A DNA stretch of 64,000 nt from JAFARE01 sp963777285 (lineage in GTDB: Bacteria; Chloroflexota; Dormibacteria; Aeolococcales; Aeolococcaceae): assembly GCA_963777285.1 (NCBI GenBank), contig CAVZPR010000001.1, positions 1,054,001-1,118,000 on the forward strand. The letters run 5' to 3'. Made by a program: the position numbers and the translations under genes. A model generated the notes under the pieces. That model did no database searches and was not told where the DNA came from. It saw only the letters and a program-made list of their open reading frames with translations. This document shows, one piece after another, positions 26,886 to 35,215 of the stretch (position 1 is its first letter; the number at the start of each line of letters is the position of its first letter).

Positions 26886-27801
26886 GACGCCTCCTCACCG
26901 GGCGCAGCGCCGGGTTGCCGATCTCGTCGAAGGCGTAGTTGAGCAGCGCGAACCCTGCGCCCATCAGCGCCACGGCGCCACCCGGGGCCAGCGCCCACCA
27001 TGCGTTGCCCGCCTCCAGCGCGCCGCCCTGCTGCGCGTAGTACAGCATCGTGCCCCACGTCAGCTCGCTGCTGTTGCCCAGGCCCAGGAACTGCAGTCCG
27101 GCTGCAAAACCGACGACGAAGACCGCCAGCGCGAGAAAAGAGGCGACCAGCAGCGAGGTCATGGTGGGAAGGATCTCCACCACGATGATGTACGACGTGC
27201 GCTCGCCGCGCAGCCGCGCCGCCACCAGGAAGTCGCGAGCGCGCAGTGAGAGGCCCTGCGAGCGCAGCTGGCGCGCCTGGAACGCCCAGCTGGTCAGCGT
27301 CAGGACGATGATCAGCGTGGTCGCGCCGGCGGGAAGGTACGACGCCAGCACGATCAGCAGCGGCAGCGTGGGCAGGATGAGGAATATGTCGGTCACCAGC
27401 GAGAGCGTGCGGTCGGTGAAGCCGCCGACGTACGCGGCGGTGACGCCGACGACCATGGAGATGCACGTCGCGATGGCGCTCACGACCACGGTGATGATGA
27501 GCGTGAGCCGCGTGCCGAAGATCAGCTGTGCGAACACGTCCTGGCCCAGCTGCGTGGTGCCCAGGAGGTGCTGCGCCGAAGGCCCCAGGCTCTGCCCATA
27601 GACGGCGGCCTGCGGGTCGTCGCGCGCCACGACCCCGGGGAACGCGGCCAGCAACGCGAGGATCAGCAGGATCAGGGCGCCCGCCGTCGCTTTGCGATTG
27701 CGCAGCACCGCGCGCAGGAACCGGCCGAGGCCGCGGGTGCGGACCGGCGACGCAACCGCCTCGAGGACGGCGCTGTCGGCGGCGATGCCGGAGACGGCCA
27801 T
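26866..27801 (-). CDS. ABC importer permease (DppC/OppC type)
   Basis: This 311-residue permease has a cytoplasmic N-terminus ending in LRNRKATAGALILLILALLA, the DppC hallmark, then LGTTQLGQDVFAQLIFGTRLTL. The EAA loop is DFLVAARLRGERTSYIIVVEILPTM. Six membrane segments are expected. It partners the DppB-type permease encoded immediately upstream, 10 bp away. Confidence 0.9.
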   Translation of the reverse strand: MAVSGIAADSAVLEAVASPVRTRGLGRFLRAVLRNRKATAGALILLILALLAAFPGVVARDDPQAAVYGQSLGPSAQHLLGTTQLGQDVFAQLIFGTRLTLIITVVVSAIATCISMVVGVTAAYVGGFTDRTLSLVTDIFLILPTLPLLIVLASYLPAGATTLIIVLTLTSWAFQARQLRSQGLSLRARDFLVAARLRGERTSYIIVVEILPTMTSLLVASFLALAVFVVGFAAGLQFLGLGNSSELTWGTMLYYAQQGGALEAGNAWWALAPGGAVALMGAGFALLNYAFDEIGNPALRPVRRRRVRATA

Positions 27802-27811
27802 CAGCGTGAGC

Positions 27812-28783
27812 TCACGCGTCCCGCGTCCTGGGATCGAGCGCGGCGGTGACGAAGTCCGCGAGCAGCACGCAGATCAGGACGGCGAGCGTGTAGAAGAGGA
27901 ACAGCGCCTGCATCAGGGGCAGGTCCTTGTCGGTCGTGCTCGTGTAGAAGAGATAGCCGAGCCCCGGATAGGAGAAGGTGTACTCCACCAGGATCGAGCC
28001 GCCGAGGACGTATCCGAGCTGCATGGCGAAGCCCGTGAGGTTGGGCAGGATCGCGTTGCGCGCGGCGTAGTCGACCATGATGCGCCAGCTCGAGAGCCCT
28101 TTGGCACGAGCCATCTTCACGTAGTCCTCGGCGAGCGTCGTGATCATGTTGTTGCGCATCGAATAGATCCACAGGCCCGCCGTGACGATGACAAGGGTCG
28201 CCCCCGGAAGGATCGCGTGCACCACGACGTCGCCGATGAAGTCCGGCGAGAACGACGGGGTCGCCCCGATGCTGTAGTTCGACGCCAGCGGCAGCCAGTT
28301 GAGGGTGACCGCGAAGACGAAGAGAAGCAGCAGCCCGACGAAGAACACCGGAAAGCTCGCCACGATGAACATCAGTGGCGGCAGGACGCCGTCGAGCTTG
28401 CCGCCGCGCCACCAGGCGCTGATCACGCCGACGAAAGTCCCCGCCAGAAAAGCGATCACCGTGGTCACACCGACGAGCCCCAGCGTCCAGGGCAGCTTGC
28501 TGATGATCTCGGTTGTCACCGGCAGGCGCGACGCGGTGAGACCGAACTGTCCGGTGAAGCAGTTGCCCAGGTACTGGAAGTAGGTGAGGATCGGGTTCTG
28601 GTGGATGTTGACGCCGAACTCGACCTCCAGCGCGTGCAGCGCGGCGGGGCTGACGCCGCGCAAGGTCGCCAGCACCGCCTGGGCTTCGTTCCCGGGGATG
28701 GCGCGCGGGATTATGAAGTTCACCGTCAGCGCTGCCCAGAGCGTGACGGCGAAGAGCCCCAGACGGCGGATCACGTACCTCAT
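27812..28783 (-). CDS. ABC importer permease (DppB/OppB type)
   Basis: This 323-residue permease has the DppB-type first helix (YVIRRLGLFAVTLWAALTVNFIIPRAIPGN) and the EAA loop DYVKMARAKGLSSWRIMVDYAARNAILP. It follows the binding-protein gene by 41 bp. Compared with the orphan DppB-like protein at 9336-10322, it is clearly a different branch, so the two are not recent duplicates. Confidence 0.9.
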   Translation of the reverse strand: MRYVIRRLGLFAVTLWAALTVNFIIPRAIPGNEAQAVLATLRGVSPAALHALEVEFGVNIHQNPILTYFQYLGNCFTGQFGLTASRLPVTTEIISKLPWTLGLVGVTTVIAFLAGTFVGVISAWWRGGKLDGVLPPLMFIVASFPVFFVGLLLLFVFAVTLNWLPLASNYSIGATPSFSPDFIGDVVVHAILPGATLVIVTAGLWIYSMRNNMITTLAEDYVKMARAKGLSSWRIMVDYAARNAILPNLTGFAMQLGYVLGGSILVEYTFSYPGLGYLFYTSTTDKDLPLMQALFLFYTLAVLICVLLADFVTAALDPRTRDA

Positions 28784-28824
28784 GGACGCGAGCCGGGCCG
28801 AGCCCGAGTCTTCGACCTAGACGG

Positions 28825-30573
28825 TCAGCCGAGGGGGTAGAGGTGGGTCATGACGACGCCATTGTCGGGGTACGCCCACACCGGTGGCTGCGCGTAGGGG
28901 TCCGTCGCGGTGGGCCAGCCACCGAAGCTCGTGGTGTCGTACTGGTACCAGTCCACGCCCTCGGTCACGGGGATCACGGGCACGTCCTGGACCATGACGC
29001 CCTCGACCTGGTGGATGATCTGCAGCTGCTGCGACGTCGTGGCGCCCGGATACTGGTTGAAGAGCGCGTCGGTTGTCGCCGAGGAGTAACGCGAGTAGTT
29101 GGTCGAGCCGATGTTGCCGCTGAACAGCAGCTGGCGCATCTCGTAGTACGGACCGGGGCCGGCGACCGGCATCTCCCCGTACGCCAGCTGGAAGTTGCCT
29201 CCCTGCGTGTCGTTGGTGTACGGCGTGCTGTCCTCGTCCTGCACCGTCACGCTGATGCCGATGGCGGCCAGGTCCTGCGTGATCACCTGAAGTGACGCGT
29301 CCCAGTCCGTGTAGCCGCTGATCGTCTTGATGCTGAACGCAAGCCGCTGTCCCTGGGCATTGGCGTAGATGCCGTCCGAGCCTTTGGTGAATCCCGCGGC
29401 CTGCAGCACCTGCTGCGCCTTCGCCGGGTTGTAGCTGAGCGTGTCCAGCGACTGCTCGTACCAGGGCTTGTAGGTGGGCAGAACGATGCCCGTCTGGTTG
29501 GAGGCGGGTTCGTAGCCGCTCTCGCCGCGTTGCGACACCTGAGAGCGGTCGATGGCCATCGCCATCGCCTGCCGCACGGCGAGGTTGCCGAGCAGCGGGT
29601 TGTTCAGGTTGGGGAAGAGGGAGACGTTGAGGATGGGCGGGAACCAGTAGTGCCGGTGCGCCGGGTCCTTGTTGATGTAGTACGACTGGATGTTGGGGAT
29701 GTACTGCGCCCCCCACTGCGCCTGGCCCTGAGCCAGGTAGAGGTTCGCAGGGGTGTTGCTCAAGAACGCGGGGTAGTCCAGCTCGGCGACCTGCGGGACG
29801 GGATGCCCCGGCGACGCCTGCCAGTAGTGCGGGTTGCGCAGGTACTTGATGTTGTCCTGCGAGCAGTTCGACATCAGGTACGGGCCCGTGCCGACCGGGC
29901 TGCTGTCGGCGACGCCGTCGAGCTTGGTCTGGTCGAGGCTCGACCAGATGTGCTGCGGGATGATCGGCGTCTGGTCGGCAACGTAATAGAAGTACGACTG
30001 CGCAGGCGCATTGAAGCTGAAGACGACCTGGTCGGTGCCCTGCAGGGTCACGCTGGTGAGGGGACCCTTGTCGGTGCTCCACAACGCGTTCAGGTCAATG
30101 GCCGGGTCACCTTTGAGCGCGTTGAAGGTGTAGACCACGTCGTTGGCCGTGAACGGCTGCCCGTCGCTCCACGTGACGCCGTGCTGGATCGTGACCGTCA
30201 GCGTGCGGTAGTCGCTGCTCCAGCGCGATGCGGACGCCAGCCAGGGCGTGACCTTGGCGCTGCCGTCCGGGTTGGTCTGGAGGATGTCGACGAATTCGAG
30301 CGGTTCGTAGACGAAGCCGATGGACGTGATGTTCACCGCCGGGTTGAACGGGTTGAACTGGCACGTCCAGGTGCTGCCGCTCTCGTTGTCGATGATGAGC
30401 TTGCCCCCGATCTTGCCCGTGTTGGGTCCCTGACTCGACGACGGGGATCCAGCGCCGCAGGCGGCGACCACGGCAGCGGCAACCAGCAACGTCACTGTTG
30501 CGGCCACGCGGCCGATGCGACGCCGGCTCGCCCCCGCGGGCCAGGCCGGCACCGACGTCTTCGTCCAAACCAT
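28825..30573 (-). CDS. Solute-binding lipoprotein of the importer (SBP family 5)
   Basis: This extracytoplasmic binding protein of 582 residues has a signal peptide with lipobox VVAAC (Cys39) and then a Ser/Gly-rich linker. Family-5 features follow: PWLASASRWSSDYRTLTVTI, GVTWSDGQPFTANDVVYTF, and AVRQAMAMAIDRSQV. A GAGGAGG ribosome site 6 bases before the ATG at 30573 selects this start over an ATG 18 bases upstream. Family-5 proteins bind peptides but also cello- and chito-oligosaccharides. The divergent GH9 gene argues for a sugar ligand. It is the first gene of the importer operon. Confidence 0.9.
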   Translation of the reverse strand: MVWTKTSVPAWPAGASRRRIGRVAATVTLLVAAAVVAACGAGSPSSSQGPNTGKIGGKLIIDNESGSTWTCQFNPFNPAVNITSIGFVYEPLEFVDILQTNPDGSAKVTPWLASASRWSSDYRTLTVTIQHGVTWSDGQPFTANDVVYTFNALKGDPAIDLNALWSTDKGPLTSVTLQGTDQVVFSFNAPAQSYFYYVADQTPIIPQHIWSSLDQTKLDGVADSSPVGTGPYLMSNCSQDNIKYLRNPHYWQASPGHPVPQVAELDYPAFLSNTPANLYLAQGQAQWGAQYIPNIQSYYINKDPAHRHYWFPPILNVSLFPNLNNPLLGNLAVRQAMAMAIDRSQVSQRGESGYEPASNQTGIVLPTYKPWYEQSLDTLSYNPAKAQQVLQAAGFTKGSDGIYANAQGQRLAFSIKTISGYTDWDASLQVITQDLAAIGISVTVQDEDSTPYTNDTQGGNFQLAYGEMPVAGPGPYYEMRQLLFSGNIGSTNYSRYSSATTDALFNQYPGATTSQQLQIIHQVEGVMVQDVPVIPVTEGVDWYQYDTTSFGGWPTATDPYAQPPVWAYPDNGVVMTHLYPLG

Positions 30574-30579
30574 GGGCAG

Positions 30580-30586
30580 CCTCCTC
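30580..30586 (-). promoter_or_regulatory. Ribosome binding site deciding the SBP start
   Basis: GAGGAGG on the minus strand lies 6 bases before the ATG at 30573. The earlier ATG at 30589-30591 overlaps the predicted repressor site and has no such sequence, so 30573 is preferred. Confidence 0.75.
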
Positions 30587-30590
30587 AACA

Positions 30591-30605
30591 TTAGTTGGGA
30601 AAGTT
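30591..30605 (-). promoter_or_regulatory. Candidate ROK-repressor site A (importer promoter)
   Basis: Read on the minus strand this is AACTTTCCCAACTAA. It matches site B (before the ROK gene) at 12 of 15 positions. It fills the spacer between a TTGATA at 30610-30615 and a TAATGT at 30588-30593, which could be -35 and -10 boxes with a 16-bp spacer. Binding here would block the importer promoter. The assignment to the ROK protein is inference. Confidence 0.45.
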
Positions 30606-30682
30606 ACCTTATCAACCCTGTGGCGCACAAGGGGGTACCCGGCTCCCTCCTGGGAGCTTGACAGCGGCCGTGTTGGGCAGGA

Positions 30683-30697
30683 AGAATTACCAACTCA
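30683..30697 (+). promoter_or_regulatory. Candidate ROK-repressor site C (GH9 gene)
   Basis: AGAATTACCAACTCA ends 2 bases before the GH9 ATG and matches site A at 10 of 15 positions, including an unbroken CCAACT core. It is the weakest of the three candidate sites. Confidence 0.3.
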
Positions 30698-30699
30698 CC

Positions 30700-32667
30700 A
30701 TGAACAGCCAGCCTCGCCGTGGACGCGCCAGCAAGCGGCGGGCTGTCCTGGTCGTGCTCGCGCTGGTCTCCGTCCTCCCCGCGGCTGGGCTGGCCATGCC
30801 GCGCGCGGTGGCCGCGGGCGGTCCCGGCGCCGTCGTCCGCGTCGACCAGCTCGGCTACGCAACCGCCGCCACGAAGCGCGCCTACCTCATGGCCCAGCAC
30901 GCGGAGGATGGAGCCACATTCAGCGTGCGCGACAGCCAGGGGCACGTTGCCTTCTCCGCGCCCGTCGGCTCGGACCAGGGTGCCTGGAGCAGCACGTATC
31001 AGTTCGTCTACGCGCTCGATTTCAACGGTGTCACCGCACCCGGCACGTACCACGTCGAGGTGACCGGTAGCGACGACGCAGCGTCGCCGTCGTTCCGCAT
31101 CGACACGCCGGCGCGGCTGTACGCGCAGGCGCTGGCCAACGCGCTGCGCTTCTACGAGAACGAGCGCGACGGTCCGGACTTCATCCCCAGCGCGCTGCGC
31201 AAGGCGGCGGCGCACCTCAACGACGAGAACGCGATGACGTATCTGATCCCCAAGATCAACAGCAACGACGGCTTCTCCGGTGACCTCACGCCGCTGGGCA
31301 AGCGCATCGATGGGTCCGGCGCCTGGTGGGACGCCGGCGACTATCTCAAGTTCGTCGAAACCGACAGCTACGTCGTGGCGATGATGGAGACGGGTGTGCG
31401 CGATTTTCCGGCGCAGCTCGGCGCCGGGTCGTCCCGGTCGAACTTCTCCGCCGAGGCGGCGTTCGGCCTGGACTTCTTGAGTCACATGTGGGACGACTCC
31501 ACGCGCACGCTGTACATCGAGGTCGGCATCGCCGAGGGCAACAAGAACATCGTCGGCGATCACGACATCTGGCGGCTGCCCCAAGCGGACGACACGTACG
31601 GCGGATCGGCGCCGCAGGACCGCTACATCCGCGATCGCCCGGTGTTCCGCGCCGGGCCGCCGGGCGCGCAGATCTCACCCAACCTGGCGGGGCGTCTGGC
31701 GGCGGACTTTGCGTTGTGCTACCAGCTGGATCGCCGCAGCGAACCCGCGCAGGCCGCGACCTGCCTGCGCGACGCGGAGCACATATTCGACCTGGCGAAC
31801 ACGCACCCCGGGCGCCTGCAGACCGCGATCGCCTTCGACTTCTATCCCGAGGTCGAATGGCGCGACGACCTCGAGTGGGGCGCCACGGAGCTGTACGACG
31901 CGCTCAGCGAAGGCGCCGTGCCCGGCGGACTCCCCCACGAGCACGCCGCCTACTACCTGCAGCAGGCGGCGCACTGGGCCCACGAATACATCACGGGGCC
32001 ACACGACGCGGCCGACACGCTCAACCTCTACGACGTCAGCGGACTCGCCCACTTCGAGCTGTACCGCGCCCTGCAGCAGGCGCACGCGACGGTGCCGTTG
32101 CAGGTGACCCGCGCCCAGCTGCTCGGCGACCTGAAGAAGCAGCTCGACGGCGCCGTGGCCCAGAGCCGCGCTGACCCATTCGGCTTCGGCTTTCCCTGGG
32201 ACACGTTCGACACCACCAGCCACGGCGCGGGGCTGGCCGTGATGGCGTCGGAGTACGACGAGCTCACCGAGAGCAACGCGTACGCACCATTCGATTCGCG
32301 CTGGCTGGGCAACATCCTCGGCGCCAACGCGTGGGGCACGTCACTGATCGTCGGCGACGGCAGCACCTTCCCCGACTGCATGCAGCATCAGGTGACCAAC
32401 CTGATCGGCTCGCTGAACGGCGATCCGCCGGTGCTGGCGGGCGCAGCCGTCGAGGGGCCCAACTCCTTCGCCGCCAGGGGCGTCGTCGCCGGAATGAAGA
32501 GGTGTCCACCCGGCGGCGGCGACAAATTCGCCCAGTTCAACAGCGCGACCGCCGTGTATCAGGACAACGTGCAGTCGTGGTCGACGGTGGAGCCCGCACT
32601 CGATCTAACGGTGGCGTCACCGCTCGCGTTCGCGTGGCAGATCGACGACGATCCGCGCGTTCCTTGA
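30700..32667 (+). CDS. Secreted glycoside hydrolase family 9 (endoglucanase or exo-glucosaminidase type)
   Basis: This 655-residue enzyme has a signal peptide (basic start, then AVLVVLALVSVLPAAGLA). An immunoglobulin-like CelD_N domain (about 45-140, RVDQLGYATAATKRAYL) follows, then the (alpha/alpha)6 GH9 barrel. The nucleophilic-water Asp pair is in WWDAGDYLKF (Asp211, Asp214). The C-terminal acid is probably Glu631 (STVEPALD). GH9 contains cellulases and also exo-beta-glucosaminidases of chitin/chitosan loci. Neighbouring kinase and SIS genes favour the latter, as in the Vibrio chitin-oligosaccharide operon. The frame is open upstream, but the ATG at 30700 begins the signal peptide. It has a signal peptide but no lipobox or anchor, so export or periplasmic location is expected. 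Confidence 0.85.
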   Translation: MNSQPRRGRASKRRAVLVVLALVSVLPAAGLAMPRAVAAGGPGAVVRVDQLGYATAATKRAYLMAQHAEDGATFSVRDSQGHVAFSAPVGSDQGAWSSTYQFVYALDFNGVTAPGTYHVEVTGSDDAASPSFRIDTPARLYAQALANALRFYENERDGPDFIPSALRKAAAHLNDENAMTYLIPKINSNDGFSGDLTPLGKRIDGSGAWWDAGDYLKFVETDSYVVAMMETGVRDFPAQLGAGSSRSNFSAEAAFGLDFLSHMWDDSTRTLYIEVGIAEGNKNIVGDHDIWRLPQADDTYGGSAPQDRYIRDRPVFRAGPPGAQISPNLAGRLAADFALCYQLDRRSEPAQAATCLRDAEHIFDLANTHPGRLQTAIAFDFYPEVEWRDDLEWGATELYDALSEGAVPGGLPHEHAAYYLQQAAHWAHEYITGPHDAADTLNLYDVSGLAHFELYRALQQAHATVPLQVTRAQLLGDLKKQLDGAVAQSRADPFGFGFPWDTFDTTSHGAGLAVMASEYDELTESNAYAPFDSRWLGNILGANAWGTSLIVGDGSTFPDCMQHQVTNLIGSLNGDPPVLAGAAVEGPNSFAARGVVAGMKRCPPGGGDKFAQFNSATAVYQDNVQSWSTVEPALDLTVASPLAFAWQIDDDPRVP

Positions 32668-32694
32668 CCGCTCGCGCTGCGGAATGATACAGAT

Positions 32695-32709
32695 AACTTA
32701 CCTTACTAA
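32695..32709 (+). promoter_or_regulatory. Candidate ROK-repressor site B (autoregulation)
   Basis: AACTTACCTTACTAA lies 24 bases before the ROK ATG. It shares 12 of 15 positions with site A in front of the importer. A TTGACC at 32664-32669 and TGATAC at 32686-32691 could be the promoter just upstream. The arrangement suggests autorepression of repressor, GH4, kinase and SIS genes together. Confidence 0.45.
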
Positions 32710-32732
32710 TCGTCGCTTCTGAGAGGAGAGCC

Positions 32733-33959
32733 ATGCCGGCGAGGGAGGCTGCCAAGCCGAGCCTGCTGCGGGCGATCAACCTGCGCGCCATCTTCGAGCT
32801 GGTCCGCGCCTCGGGTCCCGTCGCAGCGCCGCACGTGGTCCGCGGCACCGGCTTGTCCAAGCCGACCGTCTCCGAGGTGCTGGGACAGCTGGTCGACGCA
32901 GGCCTGCTGCTGAAGGTGGGCCGCACCAGCGGCCTGCCCGGTCCGAGCGCGCAGCTCTACGACATCAACCCGCGCGCGGGCTGGGTGCTGAGCCTCGACG
33001 TGGGGCGGGAATGGCTGCGCGCTGCGCTCACAGATCTCAGCGGAACGGTCGTCGGGCGGGGTGCGTCACGCACGCCGCGCAGCACGGCGCGCGCCGTCAT
33101 CACCCAGCTGCGCCACGCGGCCGAGCGGCTCACCGGAGAGGCCGGAATCTCGCTGCGCGACGTCAACCAGATCGTCATCGGCACTCCCGGAGTGCTGCGG
33201 CCTGGTGAGAACCATCTGTCGCTGGCGCCGCAGCTCGCAGGCTGGGAGAGCCCGAAGGTGATCCCGGCAATCCGCGACGCGCTGGACGCACCCGTCGTGT
33301 TCGAGAACGACGTCAACATGGCGGCGGTCGGCGAGCACGTGCAGGGCGTCGCCCGCGGCAGCGACGACTTCGTGCTCCTGTCGATCGGCACGGGCGTGGG
33401 CACGGGCGTCGTCGTGGACGGGGCGCTGCGTCGCGGCGCGGCGGGGCTCGCGGGGGAGATCGGCTTCCTGCGCCTCGATGTCAACGACAGCGTCCGCACC
33501 GGGCATCGGGCCACGTGGGGCACCGGCGCATACGAGAAGCTCGTCGGCAGCGACGCCATCATCGCGCTGGCTCGCAGCGCCGGGCTGCGTTCGGCCAACA
33601 GCGTCGAGGCGATCTTCGCCGCGGCACGGCAGGGCGACCCGCGCGCGCATCGCGTGGTGGAGATCGAGGCGGCGCGCCTGGCACACTCCATCGCCGCCAT
33701 CGCCGCGGTGCTCGATCCGGAGCTGGTCGTGCTCGGCGGCGGCATCGGCACCGGTGGCGGCGACCTGCTGCTGCGTCCCGTCGGCGAGGCACTCGCGGCG
33801 ATATCGCCGTTCCGGCCCCGGCTCGCGGTGTCCACGCTGGGCGCTGACGCCGTCATCGCCGGCTGTGCCGCGGTGGGCCTGCGCGTGGCGCTCGACGTCA
33901 TCTTCGGCTCCGACCACATCGCGCTGCGTCCCCTCGTCGACCTCGTGCGGAGCGCATGA
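32733..33959 (+). CDS. ROK-family transcriptional repressor (NagC/XylR type)
   Basis: This 408-residue regulator has an N-terminal winged helix-turn-helix (about 10-75: GPVAAPHVVRGTGLSKPTVSEVLGQLVDAGLL) and a ROK sugar-binding domain. That domain has DVGREWLRAAL, the ENDVNMAAVGE motif, IGTGVGTGVVVDG, and GAAGLAGEIGFL. The usual zinc-binding CxCGxxGCxE motif is missing, replaced around GEIGFLRLDVND. A GGAG site precedes the ATG. It heads the operon ROK-GH4-kinase-SIS, each joined by overlaps or short gaps. It probably senses a sugar or sugar phosphate from this pathway. Confidence 0.9.
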   Translation: MPAREAAKPSLLRAINLRAIFELVRASGPVAAPHVVRGTGLSKPTVSEVLGQLVDAGLLLKVGRTSGLPGPSAQLYDINPRAGWVLSLDVGREWLRAALTDLSGTVVGRGASRTPRSTARAVITQLRHAAERLTGEAGISLRDVNQIVIGTPGVLRPGENHLSLAPQLAGWESPKVIPAIRDALDAPVVFENDVNMAAVGEHVQGVARGSDDFVLLSIGTGVGTGVVVDGALRRGAAGLAGEIGFLRLDVNDSVRTGHRATWGTGAYEKLVGSDAIIALARSAGLRSANSVEAIFAAARQGDPRAHRVVEIEAARLAHSIAAIAAVLDPELVVLGGGIGTGGGDLLLRPVGEALAAISPFRPRLAVSTLGADAVIAGCAAVGLRVALDVIFGSDHIALRPLVDLVRSA

Positions 33960-35215
33960 AGCTCACCGTCGTCGGCGCCGGGAGCACATACAGCCCCGAG
34001 CTGGTGGAGGGAATCGGTCTGCGCCGCGAGACGCTCGACGTCGACGAGCTGGCGCTGCACGACGTCGACGCGGCGCGACTCGACGTCGTCGGCGCCGCGG
34101 CGGAGCGCATTGCGCGCGCCCGCGGGTACTCGGGTGACGTCACGTGCACGACGAACCTCGACGAGGCTGTCTACGGCGCGTCGGCGGTGCTGCTGCAGAT
34201 CCGGGTTGGCGGCCAGGCGGCGCGCCGCCAGGACGAGACGATCCCGCTGGCCTGCGGCTGCGTGGGCCAGGAGACGGTCGGCGCCGGCGGGTTCGCCAAG
34301 GCCCTGCGCACCGTGCCCGTGGTCATGGACATTGCGGCCGCGGTGCGCGGCGGCGCCGCCCACGGCGCATGGATCGTGGATTTCACCAATCCCGTGGGCA
34401 TCGTCACCAGGGCGCTGCTCGACGCCGGTCACCGCGCCCTCGGCCTGTGCAACGTCGCGATCGGCTTCCAGCGCACCTTCGCAGCGTGGCTCGGTGTCGA
34501 TGCATCCGCGGTGGAGCTGGGGCACGCAGGCCTGAACCACCTCACCTGGATCCGGTCGGTGACGGTCGGCGGCGAGGACGTGCTGCCCGCGCTGCTGCGC
34601 GACCACGGCGCCGAGATCGCCGAGCACGTGGAGATGCCACTCGAGCTCATGCACGCCCTCGGCGCGGTTCCCTCGTACTACCTGCGCTACTACTACGAGC
34701 ACGACAAGGTCGTCGATGAGCTGCGTCACGCGCGTCCCCGTGCCGACGAGGTCAGCGACATCGAAGAGCAACTGCTGCAGATGTATCGCGACCCGGCGCT
34801 CACCGAGAAGCCCGCGCTGCTGATGCAGCGCGGTGGCGCCTACTACAGCGAAGCCGCGCTCAACCTCGTGGCCTCGCTCTTCGCCGGAACGGGTGACGTT
34901 CAGGTCGTCGATGGCCGTAACGGCGGTGCGCTGCCCTTTCTGGCCGACGACGCCGTGGTCGAGGTGCCCGCGCGCATCGGCAAGCAGGGCGCGGCTCCTG
35001 TCGAGGTGCCCCCGATCGCGCCGCATCTCGCCGGCCTCATCGCCCACACGGAGGCGTACGAGCGGCTCGCCGCCGAGGCCGCGGTCAGCGGCGACCGCGA
35101 CGTCGCCTTCCGCGCCCTGCTGACCCATCCCCTGATCGGCCAGGCGGCAACAGCCGAACGTCTGCTGGACGACCTGCTCGCCGCCAACCGGCAGTTCCTT
35201 CCGGTGTCCGCGTGA
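33956..35215 (+). CDS. Glycoside hydrolase family 4 (6-phospho-beta-glucosidase type)
   Basis: This NAD- and Mn-dependent GH4 enzyme of 419 residues cleaves by an oxidation-elimination route. The N-terminal Rossmann motif is VVGAGSTYSPELVEG. The substrate-phosphate and sugar loops are QIRVGGQAARRQDE and GQETVGAGGF. Metal ligands are Cys165 (GLCNVAIG) and His195 (GLNHLTW). GH4 includes 6-phospho-beta-glucosidases and ChbF, which hydrolyses chitobiose 6-phosphate. With a sugar kinase next door and no PTS, the phosphorylated substrate would have to come from that kinase. The ATG overlaps the ROK stop (ATGA). Confidence 0.88.
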   Translation: MKLTVVGAGSTYSPELVEGIGLRRETLDVDELALHDVDAARLDVVGAAAERIARARGYSGDVTCTTNLDEAVYGASAVLLQIRVGGQAARRQDETIPLACGCVGQETVGAGGFAKALRTVPVVMDIAAAVRGGAAHGAWIVDFTNPVGIVTRALLDAGHRALGLCNVAIGFQRTFAAWLGVDASAVELGHAGLNHLTWIRSVTVGGEDVLPALLRDHGAEIAEHVEMPLELMHALGAVPSYYLRYYYEHDKVVDELRHARPRADEVSDIEEQLLQMYRDPALTEKPALLMQRGGAYYSEAALNLVASLFAGTGDVQVVDGRNGGALPFLADDAVVEVPARIGKQGAAPVEVPPIAPHLAGLIAHTEAYERLAAEAAVSGDRDVAFRALLTHPLIGQAATAERLLDDLLAANRQFLPVSA

